A DNA stretch of 60,783 bases from JANWXD01 sp037446115. Its GTDB lineage: Bacteria > Acidobacteriota > Terriglobia > Bryobacterales > Bryobacteraceae. Positions 34,101 to 43,200 of the stretch are shown in pieces (position 1 is the stretch's first letter; each line of letters begins with the position of its first letter). The notes under the pieces were generated by a model that did no database searches, was not told where the DNA came from, and worked only from the letters and a program-made list of their open reading frames with translations. The stretch covers positions 1 to 60,783 of the forward strand of contig JBBIJF010000026.1 of the NCBI GenBank assembly GCA_037446115.1. Reading direction: 5' to 3'. A program made the translations under genes and the position numbers.

Positions 34101-34666
34101 CCCAACGGCTGGTGATCAGCTATGTGCTGGATCTGCCGTTCGGCCGGGGCAAGAGGTTTCTGTCCGGCGTCAGCGGATGGCGAGACAAGGTGGTCTCCGG
34201 ATGGGGCGTGAACGGTGTGACGGTCCTGCAGAGCGGCTTCCCGTTGCTGTTTACCAGCGCGGTTCCGAACGATGCCACGCTGTTTGGCGCCGGGCCCATT
34301 CGGCCCAATGTGGTGCCGGGATGCAATTTCTCAGCGCGCCAGGGCAACCGGTTGAGCCAGGCGTTCAATACCGCGTGTTTTACGGCTCCGCCGAACTTCA
34401 CGTTCGGCAACGCGCCGCGAGTGGATCCCAGACTGCGCTCGGATCGCATCGAGAATTTTGACTTCGCTGTCTTCAAGCGAACGCGCTTCGGGCCGGAAGA
34501 AAGACTCGGTCTGGAATTCCGCACCGAGTTTTTCAATATATTTAACAGAGCCCGCTTTAATGCGCCGAATACCACACTCGGCTCAGCAAATTTTGGGGTC
34601 ATTAACAGCACGGCGCCCGGCTCGAATCCGCGGCTGATTCAGTTCGCCGTGAGGCTAATGTTTTAG
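31133..34666 (+). CDS. TonB-dependent receptor, Oar-like (FG-GAP/TPR-linked)
   Basis: A 1177-residue outer-membrane receptor starting at GTG 31133, with AGGAGG eight nt upstream. Order: signal peptide (VPVLAVWVAASAGPAWPQ), carboxypeptidase-regulatory domain (SITGLVRDPSNAVVPDARVAV...DGLYVFVNLIPGRYRLDV), plug (ELPLNGRNIFNLI, YLDGQPLNIGY), barrel, C-terminal Phe (QFAVRLMF). Middle strands carry LTLNLGLRYELQGP. It belongs to the same subfamily as the receptors at 14495 and 40268 but is clearly divergent. The two downstream genes (FG-GAP/ASPIC and TPR) follow at 85 nt and by overlap, so they form one unit. The ligand is unknown. Confidence 0.9.
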   Translation: MRTVAVPVLAVWVAASAGPAWPQTAYGSITGLVRDPSNAVVPDARVAVTNLATQERRVQPTGADGLYVFVNLIPGRYRLDVEKTGFRRFIQPEVAVEVGQTARVDVVLMVGEVTEEVQVTAETPLLQHETTSLGQVVDQRKANELPLNGRNIFNLITLSPAVIPQNQSTDTPVGKNPFGWGNYQVNGSFANQSAEYLDGQPLNIGYINLPVLIPTQDSVQEFKVQTSNLGAEWGRYSGGVINITTKSGTNTVHGSAYEFLRNQKLNANDFFLNAAGRKRPPWVQNQYGANAGGPVFLPGAYDGRNKSFWFFSWESFRLRTATPFTTTVPTDAMKSGDFSALKTPLTDPCGGSVNAQGLCASANPTPTRFSGNIIPANRINPTSRALLNLFPAPNASGTVDPVTGIVRNNFVTAASSGGNQDQVVVRGDQNLGANHRLFGRYSYWKLTDLPIDPLGTGLCADRCAEVYHTHAVALGYNWTLSPTTILSVNSSVSRFRYNRTPTNAGFDLTRIGWPATFNDVIPAVMRTPPTPCIQDFADDIVCSQGQSFIQDRNTQYNISPSLTFIKGRHTFQTGAQFLLSYDNYAQTNVASGAFSFCIPGAQCFSGNGFADFLLGFANNPTNAFNHFFGQAIVPALTAGKQFYRAFYFGDTWRVSDKLTLNLGLRYELQGPWSERFNRLSFFDPNSPSFLDRLAGVSVKGDVFLVEPDNGHNVRTEKRNFSPRVGLAYTLDAKTVIRTAYGINWIPNFVSFALNPLNDQINAAATSFTGTIDGRVPIRTIANPFPGGIAPPPGRGLGPLGTQLFYTQVVQSLVIADRSDAHKKGYVQQWNFNVQRELPGSWFISAAYVGSKGTHLPAFSQQINQIPNEFLDRAAAGQLDLTASVPNPFFVNGQALALTGPTTTVGQLLRPFPQYTGVQLAGQGSFDSIYHSFQLTAERRFAGAGSILVAYTASKLISNTDTLTSWLDATGGIQDNNNLRKERSLSSQDVPQRLVISYVLDLPFGRGKRFLSGVSGWRDKVVSGWGVNGVTVLQSGFPLLFTSAVPNDATLFGAGPIRPNVVPGCNFSARQGNRLSQAFNTACFTAPPNFTFGNAPRVDPRLRSDRIENFDFAVFKRTRFGPEERLGLEFRTEFFNIFNRARFNAPNTTLGSANFGVINSTAPGSNPRLIQFAVRLMF

Positions 34667-34751
34667 CTCCGGAGCAAGTGTGTGGTGACCTTGTCGGCCG
34701 GCAGCCCCGGCGAGACGGCGTGCCAGGAAACGCCGGAGAGGAGACGTACGT

Positions 34752-36386
34752 ATGGGTCGGGGAACGCGGTCTTTTCTCCGGCTCGCTGTAATCGTCGTGA
34801 GTGTCGCCGCCGCGGCGATCTTTGAACCGAAAGAGCCACCAGGGCTTGATTTCACTCTCCAGCATTCTCCCACTCCGCACAAGTACCTCATTGAGACGAT
34901 GCCGGGTGGCGTGGCCCTGTTGGATTACGACAACGACGGGTTACTCGACATATTGCTGGTGAACGGCGGCCGACTGACCAGCCCGATGCAGTTGCCTGAG
35001 AGCTTCGGGCGCGGCAACGAGCAATACTGGAACCGGCTCTACAGGCAAAATCCGGACGGTTCCTTCACGGACGTTACCCATGAGGCCGGCCTGTCCCGGG
35101 TGCCGGACGGCAGCTACGGGATGGGAGTGGCAGTGGGCGATTATGACAATGACGGATATTCCGATGTCTACGTGACCGGGTACGGTCGAAATGTTCTGTA
35201 TCGCAACAATCGGGACGGAACGTTCCGTGACGTTACGGCGAAGGCGGGAGTGGCGGCAAGCGGGTGGAGCGCTTCAGCAGGCTTCTTCGATTACGACAAC
35301 GACGGGCAGCTGGACCTATTTGTGACGCGCTACGTGGAGTGGGATACACAACGGAACAAAATTTGCGGCGGCGAATGGCGAACGTACTGTCCGCCGGGTG
35401 TGTTTCCAGCAACTACGAGTATTCTCTACCGGAATCGCGGGGATGGTACTTTCGAAGACGTGAGCCGATCGTCCGGGATTGCCTCGAAAGCTGGAAGAGC
35501 GCTGGGGGTAGCCTTCGCCGATTACGACGAGGACGGGTTTACGGACGTTTTCGTCGCCAATGACGGCATGCGACAGTACCTCTTCCATAATAACGGCAAC
35601 GGGACCTTTACCGAGGTGGGCCTCGAAGCCGGCGCGGCCCTGACGGCGGACGGACGGCCGTTATCGGGCATGGGGGCGGTTTTTCAGGACTATGACAACG
35701 ACGGGCGACCGGACATTCTGGTGACCGTTTTGCCGAGAGAAGGCTATGCGCTCTTCCATAACGATGGAGGCGGTCAGTTCAGTTATCGGAGTCTGGAGAC
35801 GGGTCTTGCGGCGCTTTCCTCCGGAAGTTCGGGCTGGGGTGTGGGTCTCGAGGATTTTGATAACGACGGCAGCAAGGACTTGTTCGTCGCTCAGGGTCAC
35901 GTCTTGGACAATGTGGAGAGTATTGACCCGTCGTTGCGGTATCGCGAATTACCCCTGGTGGCGTTAAATCGGGATGGCCGGTTTGAGCGCGCCGAATCGG
36001 GTACCGGCGTGCCGTTTGCAGGACGGGGTGCTGCGTTCGGGGATGTGAATAATGACGGCTGGATGGACGTGGTCGTGAGCGGTCTCGGGGATCGCCCGCG
36101 GGTGTTTCTCAATCGTAGGGGCGACGCACACTGGCTGACGATCGCCCTTCGAGGCGCGCGAAGCAACCGCGACGGCTTTGGAGCACGCGTGCGGGTGAAC
36201 GGACAAACCCGATATGCCACCGCCGGGGGAAGTTACCTTTCCTCGAGCGACAAACGCCTCCACTTCGGCCTGGGCGCGGCCACAACGGCGCGGATAGAAG
36301 TGTTGTGGCCCTCGGGCATCCGCCAGACGCTTGAGGGTGTGCGCGCCGATCAGTTCCTTGAGATCCGCGAGGCCGAAAGACGATGA
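34752..36386 (+). CDS. Secreted FG-GAP/ASPIC (CRTAC1-type) protein
   Basis: A 544-residue exported protein with a signal-anchor-like N-terminus (FLRLAVIVVSVAAAAIF). It has seven calcium-binding repeats of the DxDxDG type, such as DYDNDGLLDILLV, DYDNDGYSDVYVT, DYDEDGFTDVFVA and DVNNDGWMDVVVS, consistent with a seven-bladed beta-propeller. An ASPIC/UnbV domain ends the protein (HWLTIALRGARSNRDGFGARV...IEVLWPSGIRQTLEGV). A Shine-Dalgarno (GGAGAGGAGA) precedes the start. It overlaps the TPR gene by ATGA. A role in surface binding or adhesion is inferred. Confidence 0.9.
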   Translation: MGRGTRSFLRLAVIVVSVAAAAIFEPKEPPGLDFTLQHSPTPHKYLIETMPGGVALLDYDNDGLLDILLVNGGRLTSPMQLPESFGRGNEQYWNRLYRQNPDGSFTDVTHEAGLSRVPDGSYGMGVAVGDYDNDGYSDVYVTGYGRNVLYRNNRDGTFRDVTAKAGVAASGWSASAGFFDYDNDGQLDLFVTRYVEWDTQRNKICGGEWRTYCPPGVFPATTSILYRNRGDGTFEDVSRSSGIASKAGRALGVAFADYDEDGFTDVFVANDGMRQYLFHNNGNGTFTEVGLEAGAALTADGRPLSGMGAVFQDYDNDGRPDILVTVLPREGYALFHNDGGGQFSYRSLETGLAALSSGSSGWGVGLEDFDNDGSKDLFVAQGHVLDNVESIDPSLRYRELPLVALNRDGRFERAESGTGVPFAGRGAAFGDVNNDGWMDVVVSGLGDRPRVFLNRRGDAHWLTIALRGARSNRDGFGARVRVNGQTRYATAGGSYLSSSDKRLHFGLGAATTARIEVLWPSGIRQTLEGVRADQFLEIREAERR

Positions 36387-37471
36387 TTCAACTGTTGTTG
36401 TTGGCGTGGCTGGCTCCTCAAACGCTTGCAGGGGACGCGGCAGAGCACGTGCGGCGTGGACTTGAAGCACGCAAACAGGCACGCTACGACGCAGCCATTG
36501 AAGAGTTCCGAGAGGCCATCGAACTGGCGCCCAATCTGGCCGAGGTATTCGTGTATCTGGGCGAAACATACATGCAGAAGCGCGACTATGCGGCGGCCAT
36601 TGAGCCGCTGAGGAAGGCTGTGAAGTTGAGTCCGAATTCAGTGGCTGCTCACGGTTTGCTCGGGTACGCTCTTCTTGCGCACGGTTTCGCTGCCGACGCG
36701 ATTCCGCATCTCGAACGCGCGGGCGACAAGGGGGCTTTGGGAGTCGCACAGCTTGAAATCGGCCGGCTGCAGGACGCGGTCGGCAATTTGAATGCGGCTC
36801 TGGCGGACCGCCCGAATGACCCGGATTTACTGTACTACTTAGCACGGGCAAGCGGATTGTTGTCCAAATGGGCTGCTGATGCCCTGCTGGCCGCTTATCC
36901 GGATTCGGCTCGGGCCCACGAAGTCCTCGGGGAAAATTACTTTGTTCTGCGCCAAATGGCCAATGCTGAAAAGGAATTTATCCAAGCTCTGCGATTGCGG
37001 GCGGATCTGCCGGGCGTTCACTTAGCACTGGGCCAGGTTTACGCCGGTGCATTCCAGTGGGCTAAGGCGGAAGAGGAGTTTCGCGCCGAGGCGAGATTGC
37101 GGCCGGGGAATGCCGAGGCGGCGTATCGGCTGGGCGTGGCGTTGTTGCAGCAGGGTAAGATTCGCGACGCGAGAGCAGAGTTGGAGCGGGCGAACCAGCT
37201 GCGGCCAGGGATGCCCGAGACGCTTTATTCACTGGGCAAGGCGGCCTTGCTGGATGGCGATCAGGTGGTGGCGGAAAGGGCGTGGCGCAAGGTGATCGAG
37301 GTTGCGGGGGAAGGCTCGCTGACCGCGCAGGCGCACTTTCAACTAGCGAACTTGTATCGCAAGCAAGGTGATAACGCTAAGGCAGAACGTGAGATGGCGG
37401 AATATAACAAGGTGCAGAATGCGGTGAGCAAGTCTGCGGACCCACGCGCCCAGTTTGCCACGCCAAAGTAA
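36383..37471 (+). CDS. Secreted TPR protein (receptor-linked)
   Basis: A 362-residue protein with a signal peptide (MIQLLLLAWLAPQTLA) followed by TPR repeats almost to the end: YDAAIEEFREAIELAPNLAEVFVYLGETY, YAAAIEPLRKAVKLSPNS, and several more, finishing with AHFQLANLYRKQGDNAKAEREMAEYNKV. The repeats predict a superhelical, protein- or ligand-binding surface in the periplasm or on the outer membrane. It is coupled to the FG-GAP gene and lies in the TonB receptor unit. The tail is similar in type to that of the TPR protein at 43612. Confidence 0.88.
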   Translation: MIQLLLLAWLAPQTLAGDAAEHVRRGLEARKQARYDAAIEEFREAIELAPNLAEVFVYLGETYMQKRDYAAAIEPLRKAVKLSPNSVAAHGLLGYALLAHGFAADAIPHLERAGDKGALGVAQLEIGRLQDAVGNLNAALADRPNDPDLLYYLARASGLLSKWAADALLAAYPDSARAHEVLGENYFVLRQMANAEKEFIQALRLRADLPGVHLALGQVYAGAFQWAKAEEEFRAEARLRPGNAEAAYRLGVALLQQGKIRDARAELERANQLRPGMPETLYSLGKAALLDGDQVVAERAWRKVIEVAGEGSLTAQAHFQLANLYRKQGDNAKAEREMAEYNKVQNAVSKSADPRAQFATPK

Positions 37472-37769
37472 TCGCGGGCGAAGTTTCGTTTCGAGGGTGA
37501 GAGAATTCGCGGAATGTGATCGAGACTGTCGTGTGGGCTCAGTGACCAGAACGGGAGCAAGGACCCAGGAGGCGTGAGGGGGTCGGAGCCAATCGCGGAT
37601 GGATGTGGGGCACCTCGGAGCGTGATCTTTGCATGGAGGCTACGGCGGGCAGGGCGGAGGGCAGCGGTTGGGTCGGCCGCGGGGACGATGTGCGGCCGCC
37701 GTGCTTGACCGTCAGGTGATCGCGGAGAGAAAGTGCCGGGCTCGTAGCAGGCTTCCACGCTGGCGTTGG
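37472..37769. other. Gap of about 300 bp between convergent genes, no gene recognised
   Basis: An open frame of 144 codons (37339-37773, minus) crosses this gap but runs into the TPR gene and has no domain or signal peptide. No clear terminator, promoter or repeat was seen. Confidence 0.5.
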
Positions 37770-39953
37770 TCACCGCGCGGAGTTTGTCTGAGGGGAGGCC
37801 GCGTTCCCCTTCAGTTCCCGTTCGAAGAAGGCGGTCATGAGCTGGTACATGTGGCGGCGGAACGGGCCGGTGACGCCGTGGGACTTGAGCGGATAGATCA
37901 TCCAGTCGAACTGCTTGCCGGCGCGCTGCAAGGCTTCCGCCATCTGCAGGCTGTTTTGAAACAGCACGTTGTCGTCTTCGAGGTTATGGATGAGCAACAG
38001 CCGGGCTTTGAGATTGGCGGCGAAGTGGACCGGGGAGCTGCGGCGGTAGCCTTCGGGATTGTCCGACGGCAGGCCCATGTAGCGCTCGGTGTAGATGGTG
38101 TCGTAATGGCGCCAGTCGGTGACAGGTGCTCCGGCGATGCCGGCGCGGAACAGCTCCGGAGCATGCAGCAGGCTGTATAGCGTCATATAGCCGCCGTAGC
38201 TCCAGCCGTAGATGCCGATGCGGTCCGGGTCCACAAAGCCGAGCGAAATCAGGTGCCGGATTCCTTCCTTCTGGTCTTCCAGTTCTCGAGCGCCGAGATT
38301 GCGGAACACCGCCGCCTCCCAGCGGTGACCGCGCCCGGCCGATCCTCGATTGTCCAGTTGCCAGATGACGAACCCCTTGTGCGCCATGACCTGCTCCCAG
38401 GACAGACCGGACCAGGCGTTGCGCACGGCCTGCGCATGAGGCCCGCCGTAGACGACGACGATGGCCGGATACTTGTGATCCGCCCGGAAGCCGGCCGGGC
38501 GGATCAGGCGGGCGTAAAGCAGCGTACCGTCGGAGGCTTTCACCTCGACGATCTCGGTGGGGAGGATGTCGTACTGCTCGGCATGCTTGCGGTCGGCTTC
38601 TTCAAACACCGCCCACTCGCCGCCGTCGCGCGTATGAAGGGTGCGCCGGGGTGGGGAGTCGAGACCGGACCAGGCGTCCAGGTAGTGGCGGCAGCCGGAG
38701 GGCATGGAGATCGAATGCGTGCCGGGGGCGCGGGTGAGGCGAGTCCGCGCGGAGCCGTCCAGGTGCGCGCGATACAGGTGGCGCTCGAGGGGGCTCGGTT
38801 CGGTGGAGACAAAGAAGATCTCGCCGGCAGACTCGTCCACGCAGACGACGTTACTGACTTCCCAGTCGCCGGAGGTCAGGCGGCGGAGGAGCTTGCCGCC
38901 AGATGAATAGAGGTAGAGATGGCGGAAGCCGTCCTGCTCGCTGGCCCACAGCAGTTCCTCGCCGTTGCGAAGGAAACGCAGTTCGTCGTGGACGTTGATC
39001 CAGTACGGGTCTTCTTCGCGCAGCACCAGCGAACGCTCGCCGGTGGCGGCGGCGACCCGGAGGAGCTCCAGACGGTTCTGGACGCGGTTGAGGCGCTGCA
39101 CCAGCAGGGAACGGGAATGGGGCTCCCAGTCCACGCGAGCCAGCAGCGCATCGCGGGTTTCGCCCGTATCCATCCAGCGTGTGGGGCCTCCCGCCGCGGC
39201 GACGACGCCGAGGCGCACGTCGGCATTGGGATCGCCTGCTTTGGGGTAGCGTTGCGGTTCGTGAACGGGGACCAGCGGCGAGAGGTCCGCGTGAGGGTAA
39301 AGGGGCTGGCGGCTCAGGTCAAATTGCAGGTAGGCGATGTGGTTGGAATCCGGAGACCACCAGTGGGCGGTGCCGAGATCCAGCTCTTCCGGATAGACCC
39401 AGTCGAGGCGCCCGTTCCACAGGGTTTGCGAGCCATCCTTTGTCAGGCGGGTCAGGCGCCGGGAGGCGACTTCCAGGACGTAGAGATCGTTGCCGCGCCG
39501 GAACGATACGCGGGAGCCGTCAGGGGAAAGTTTCGGATCGCGCTCGGGCTCGGGGGTGGAAGTGAGCTGGGTCCAGCCGCCGGCGGCGATCCGGAAGACA
39601 AACAGGTCGCCGCCGGCCAGGATCAGCAACCGGTCCGCCGTGGGGAACCATTGGACGGGCTGTTCGCGCACGCGGCGATTTTCCCACTCGAACGGGCCGC
39701 CGGGCGCACCTTTGACGGCTGCCTGCTCGAGCGTACTGAGTGCGACGAGCTTCCGTTTCGAGCGCGCCGCTACATCATACAGCCATACCTCTCCGGCCTG
39801 GCGATAAACGAACTGCGAACCGTCGGGAGACCACACCGGGGTGGTCGGCGCAGGCGGCGGCGGTTCGACGAGGGCTTCGAGCGTCACCGGCTTTTTTTGT
39901 GCCGATGCGGTCGCGCACAGCAGGGAAATCAGGACAAGCCGCTTCCAGGTCAT
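37770..39953 (-). CDS. Secreted S9 peptidase, dipeptidyl peptidase IV type
   Basis: A 727-residue exported serine peptidase that removes dipeptides from peptide N-termini. It has a signal peptide (MTWKRLVLISLLCATASA), an N-terminal beta-propeller (VWSPDGSQFVYRQAGEVWLYD, LSPDGSRVSFRRGNDLYVLEV) and a C-terminal alpha/beta hydrolase domain. The triad is visible: nucleophile Ser in GWSYGGYM, Asp in HNLEDDNV, His in LKSHGVTG. The WSPDS and EELDLGTAHWW region carries the Glu residues that bind the substrate N-terminus in DPP IV. It stands alone on the minus strand between two plus-strand receptor clusters. Confidence 0.92.
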   Translation of the reverse strand: MTWKRLVLISLLCATASAQKKPVTLEALVEPPPPAPTTPVWSPDGSQFVYRQAGEVWLYDVAARSKRKLVALSTLEQAAVKGAPGGPFEWENRRVREQPVQWFPTADRLLILAGGDLFVFRIAAGGWTQLTSTPEPERDPKLSPDGSRVSFRRGNDLYVLEVASRRLTRLTKDGSQTLWNGRLDWVYPEELDLGTAHWWSPDSNHIAYLQFDLSRQPLYPHADLSPLVPVHEPQRYPKAGDPNADVRLGVVAAAGGPTRWMDTGETRDALLARVDWEPHSRSLLVQRLNRVQNRLELLRVAAATGERSLVLREEDPYWINVHDELRFLRNGEELLWASEQDGFRHLYLYSSGGKLLRRLTSGDWEVSNVVCVDESAGEIFFVSTEPSPLERHLYRAHLDGSARTRLTRAPGTHSISMPSGCRHYLDAWSGLDSPPRRTLHTRDGGEWAVFEEADRKHAEQYDILPTEIVEVKASDGTLLYARLIRPAGFRADHKYPAIVVVYGGPHAQAVRNAWSGLSWEQVMAHKGFVIWQLDNRGSAGRGHRWEAAVFRNLGARELEDQKEGIRHLISLGFVDPDRIGIYGWSYGGYMTLYSLLHAPELFRAGIAGAPVTDWRHYDTIYTERYMGLPSDNPEGYRRSSPVHFAANLKARLLLIHNLEDDNVLFQNSLQMAEALQRAGKQFDWMIYPLKSHGVTGPFRRHMYQLMTAFFERELKGNAASPQTNSAR

Positions 39954-40043
39954 GGCGAAACGATTGTACTTCCCGGCGTCGAGAGTTCGCTGTCCCGACG
40001 TTGAATTGCTCGACGGGTGACCGAGCGCCGACTGTGCGGCGGT

Positions 40044-40102
40044 GTTCCGCTATGCAGAACGCCGGGGGTCGCTGTTCAGGTGTAAAAGCGCGGCGAACAG
40101 CG
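40044..40102. promoter_or_regulatory. Two inverted repeats, candidate operator region
   Basis: GTTCCGCTATGCAGAAC (40044-40060) is an imperfect 17-bp palindrome, resembling the style of IclR-family sites. CGCTGTTC (40070-40077) and GAACAGCG (40095-40102) form a perfect 8-bp inverted repeat. Both lie 105-165 bp before the promoter at 40207-40235, a place suited to an activator. No regulator gene is adjacent. Confidence 0.4.
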
Positions 40103-40206
40103 GAGGAGTGTGCGGATAACGGATTGAACGAGGGAAGGTTGCAGTGCTTGCAGGCATCGGCTTCTCGATTTGCAGCGCAAAACGAGCAAGACTACGCGCG
40201 GAATCC

Positions 40207-40235
40207 TTGACGCCCCAGTTGTGCCGTGTTATAGT
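40207..40235 (+). promoter_or_regulatory. Sigma70 promoter TTGACG-17-TATAGT
   Basis: The -35 TTGACG (40207-40212) and -10 TATAGT (40230-40235) have the ideal 17-nt spacer, each with five of six consensus bases. Start of transcription is expected near 40242. A strong Shine-Dalgarno AAAGGAGGT (40252-40260) follows, 7 nt before the ATG at 40268. This is the best promoter in the window. Confidence 0.7.
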
Positions 40236-40267
40236 CGGTTCGCTTTAGTCCAAAGGAGGTAGGGTTT

Positions 40268-43200
40268 ATGCGGCGATGGATGGCTGGGATGTTTGTATTG
40301 CTTCTGGGATCCTGGTCTGCGGTTTGGGCTCAGACGGCGACCGGGCAGATCACCGGTACGGTGCGTGACGTGACGGGCGCGGTCATACCGGGCGTCAAGG
40401 TCACCGTGATCAGCCAACTTACCAGCATGGCGCGGGAGACGATTACAAGCGAGACCGGGGACTATGTCGTGCCGCTACTTCCGGTCGGCGTCTACACTGT
40501 GACGGCGGAGCGGCAGGGCTTTCGGATGGCCCGGCGGACGGATGTGCAGCTCAATGTCAACCAGGTGGTGCGCATTGATCTGGAGCTGGCCGTCGGGGAA
40601 GTCACCGAGACGGTGGAGGTCAAGGCGGCGGCGGCCGCCATTGACACGGAGACGGCCACGGTGGGCCACGTAGTCACCAACCGGCAGGTAACGCAGTTGC
40701 CGCTCAACGGGCGCAATTTTCTCCAGCTGTTGTTTCTGGGAGCCGGTGCGGTCGAGACGGCCGGCGAACAGGGCACCATGCGCCGCGGAGCGGGAAACGC
40801 CATCAGCATCAACGGTGCGCGCCCGACCTCCAACAATTACCTGTTAGACGGCACCTCCAACACCGACACGGCCCTGGGAACACCGGCGGCAATCCTTTCG
40901 GTGGACGCCATTCAGGAGTTCAAGGAGCAGACGGCGACCTACTCGGCGGAGTACGGATTCAGCGCCAACCAGATCAACATTGTCAGCCGTAGCGGAACCA
41001 ACGAGCTAAACGGCTCGCTGTTCTGGTTCGGCCGCAACGACAAGCTGGACGCCAACAACTTCTTTAACAATCTGGTGGGGCGCCCGAAGTCCAAGCTGCG
41101 GCAGAACCAGTTCGGTTTTGTGGCGGGCGGTCCGGTATATCTGCCGCGGATTTACGACGGACGCAACCGCACGTTCTGGCTGGCCAATTACGAAGGCTCG
41201 CGGACGCGGAGCGGCTTTCAGGACTTTCTGCTGATTCCGACACCGGACCAGCTGGCGGGGCGCTTCACGAGCGTGATCACGGATCCGGTGACAGGCACGC
41301 CGTTTCCCAACAACACCATTCCGCAGCAGCGCTTCACGCGCCTGGCGAACCTGGCGCGGGCGAAGTTTTTCCCGTCGCCCAATGCCAGTCTGCCGCAGGG
41401 AAATTACATCCGCAGCCGTTCACTGCCGACCGATGTGGATCAATACACGCTGCGCGGGGATCAGGATTTGAGGGGAGCCGGGACGGTTTTCGGCCGGTTT
41501 ACGAACACGAAATACACGACCACAGCCGTCGGGAACACGACGGAACTGGGCGACCGGTTTTTCATTCAAGAGACACGCAACTGGCAGATCTCTCACTCCA
41601 AAACGTTCGGGCCCACGCTTGTCAATCAGTTCCGGCTGGGCTACGTCAAGGCGGATGCGGTGGAGCACGGGCCGGCTGCCGACCCGGCGGATATCGAAGC
41701 GCTGCGGCTGACCGGGGTGTTCACGAATCTGAGTCCGCGGCAGCGCATGTACCCGGCGGTGGGTTTTGGAGGCGTGGGGACCGGCCTGTCCGGCGGCGGC
41801 AGCGCCGTGAATGACTACACGGAAAGTTTCCAGCCCATGTGGGATATCAGCAACGCCACGACGTGGATCCGGGGCCGGCATACCATCAATGTGGGCATGC
41901 ACTTACGCCGCTGGTCCTTGCAACGCGACTTGGCCAATGATTTCCTCGGCCAGTTCACGTTCTCCGGATTCTTCACGGGGAACCAGACGCGCGATCACGC
42001 GGTGGCGGACATGTTGCTCGGGTATTTTTCCGGAGCAAGCGTCTTTCAGCCGGCGGGCTTCAGCCTGCCGGACCGTGCCGGCAACCCGCGACAGTTCAAC
42101 TTCCGCTACTATGCGCCCTACATTCAGGACGACTGGAAGGTCAGCTCGCGGCTGACGCTGAACCTCGGGCTTCGGTGGGACTTCCGCACGGTGCCCCACG
42201 AGCAGAACAACCGCATGGGGTGGCGGGATCTGGCCAACCCGCGGGGCGGCCTGCTGGTGGCCGACCGCACGCTGGTGGAAAAGGGCATCGTGGGGGACGG
42301 CTCCTACTATCGCTACGCGGGGCGGCGGAATCCTTACGATGCGTCCAAGCGCGTTTTTGCGCCCCGGTTCGGTTTCGCTTTCCGGCCGTTCGGCGACGAC
42401 AAGACGGTGGTGCGCGGCGGCTACGGGGTGTTCTTCGACTCGGCCGAAGGACGGGAGATTGACGGCGCCGCGGACATTTATCCCTATGTGAGCCGGGGCA
42501 ACTACATCCAGACGCTGGGGCAGGCGATCGCCACGCTGCAGACGACGGATCAGATGTTTCCGAGTTTTGCCGAGCTCGGCCCGGCGACGCCGGCGGCGAA
42601 CACGTTCCTGGCGGTGAGCATGTCGCCGGAGCCGCGCAATCCGTACGTGCAGCAGTGGTCCTTCAGCATCCAGCGTGCGGTGAGTACGAACACGACCGTG
42701 GAAGTGTATTACGTCGGCACCAAGGGGACGCACCTTCTGATGCGCCGCAATATTGCGCAGGCCTTTCCTCCGCGCAACCCGGCGTTGTGTGCGGCGACGC
42801 CCACCGTGGGCGACTGTCCGGTTGCGGCCCGGAAGCCGTTCCCGAACTTCGTGGTTTATATTGACAGCGACTGGTCGGGTAACTCGAGCTACAACGCCTT
42901 TAACGCCAAGGTGGAGCATCGCAGCAGCACGTTCTTGTTCACTTCGGCCTATACGTGGTCCAAGAGCATTGACAACAAGTCTGCGGCGGCAGGGATCGGC
43001 AACGACGTGGCGGGCTGGCAGGGTTTCCTGAACAATCATGATGTCCGGCGCGACCGCGGCCGCTCGGAGTTTGATGTGGACCACCGGCTGGTGACGAGCT
43101 TTGTCTACGAGCTGCCCATCGGGCGCGGGCGGCGGTATGCCAGCAACATCAGCAAGGCCGCCGATCTGATCATCGGCGGCTGGCAGGTGACCGGAATCGT

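Noticed and set aside
37339..37773. 144-codon minus-strand frame in the gap before the S9 peptidase gene
   Set aside because: No signal peptide, domain or ribosome binding site, and it runs into the TPR gene.
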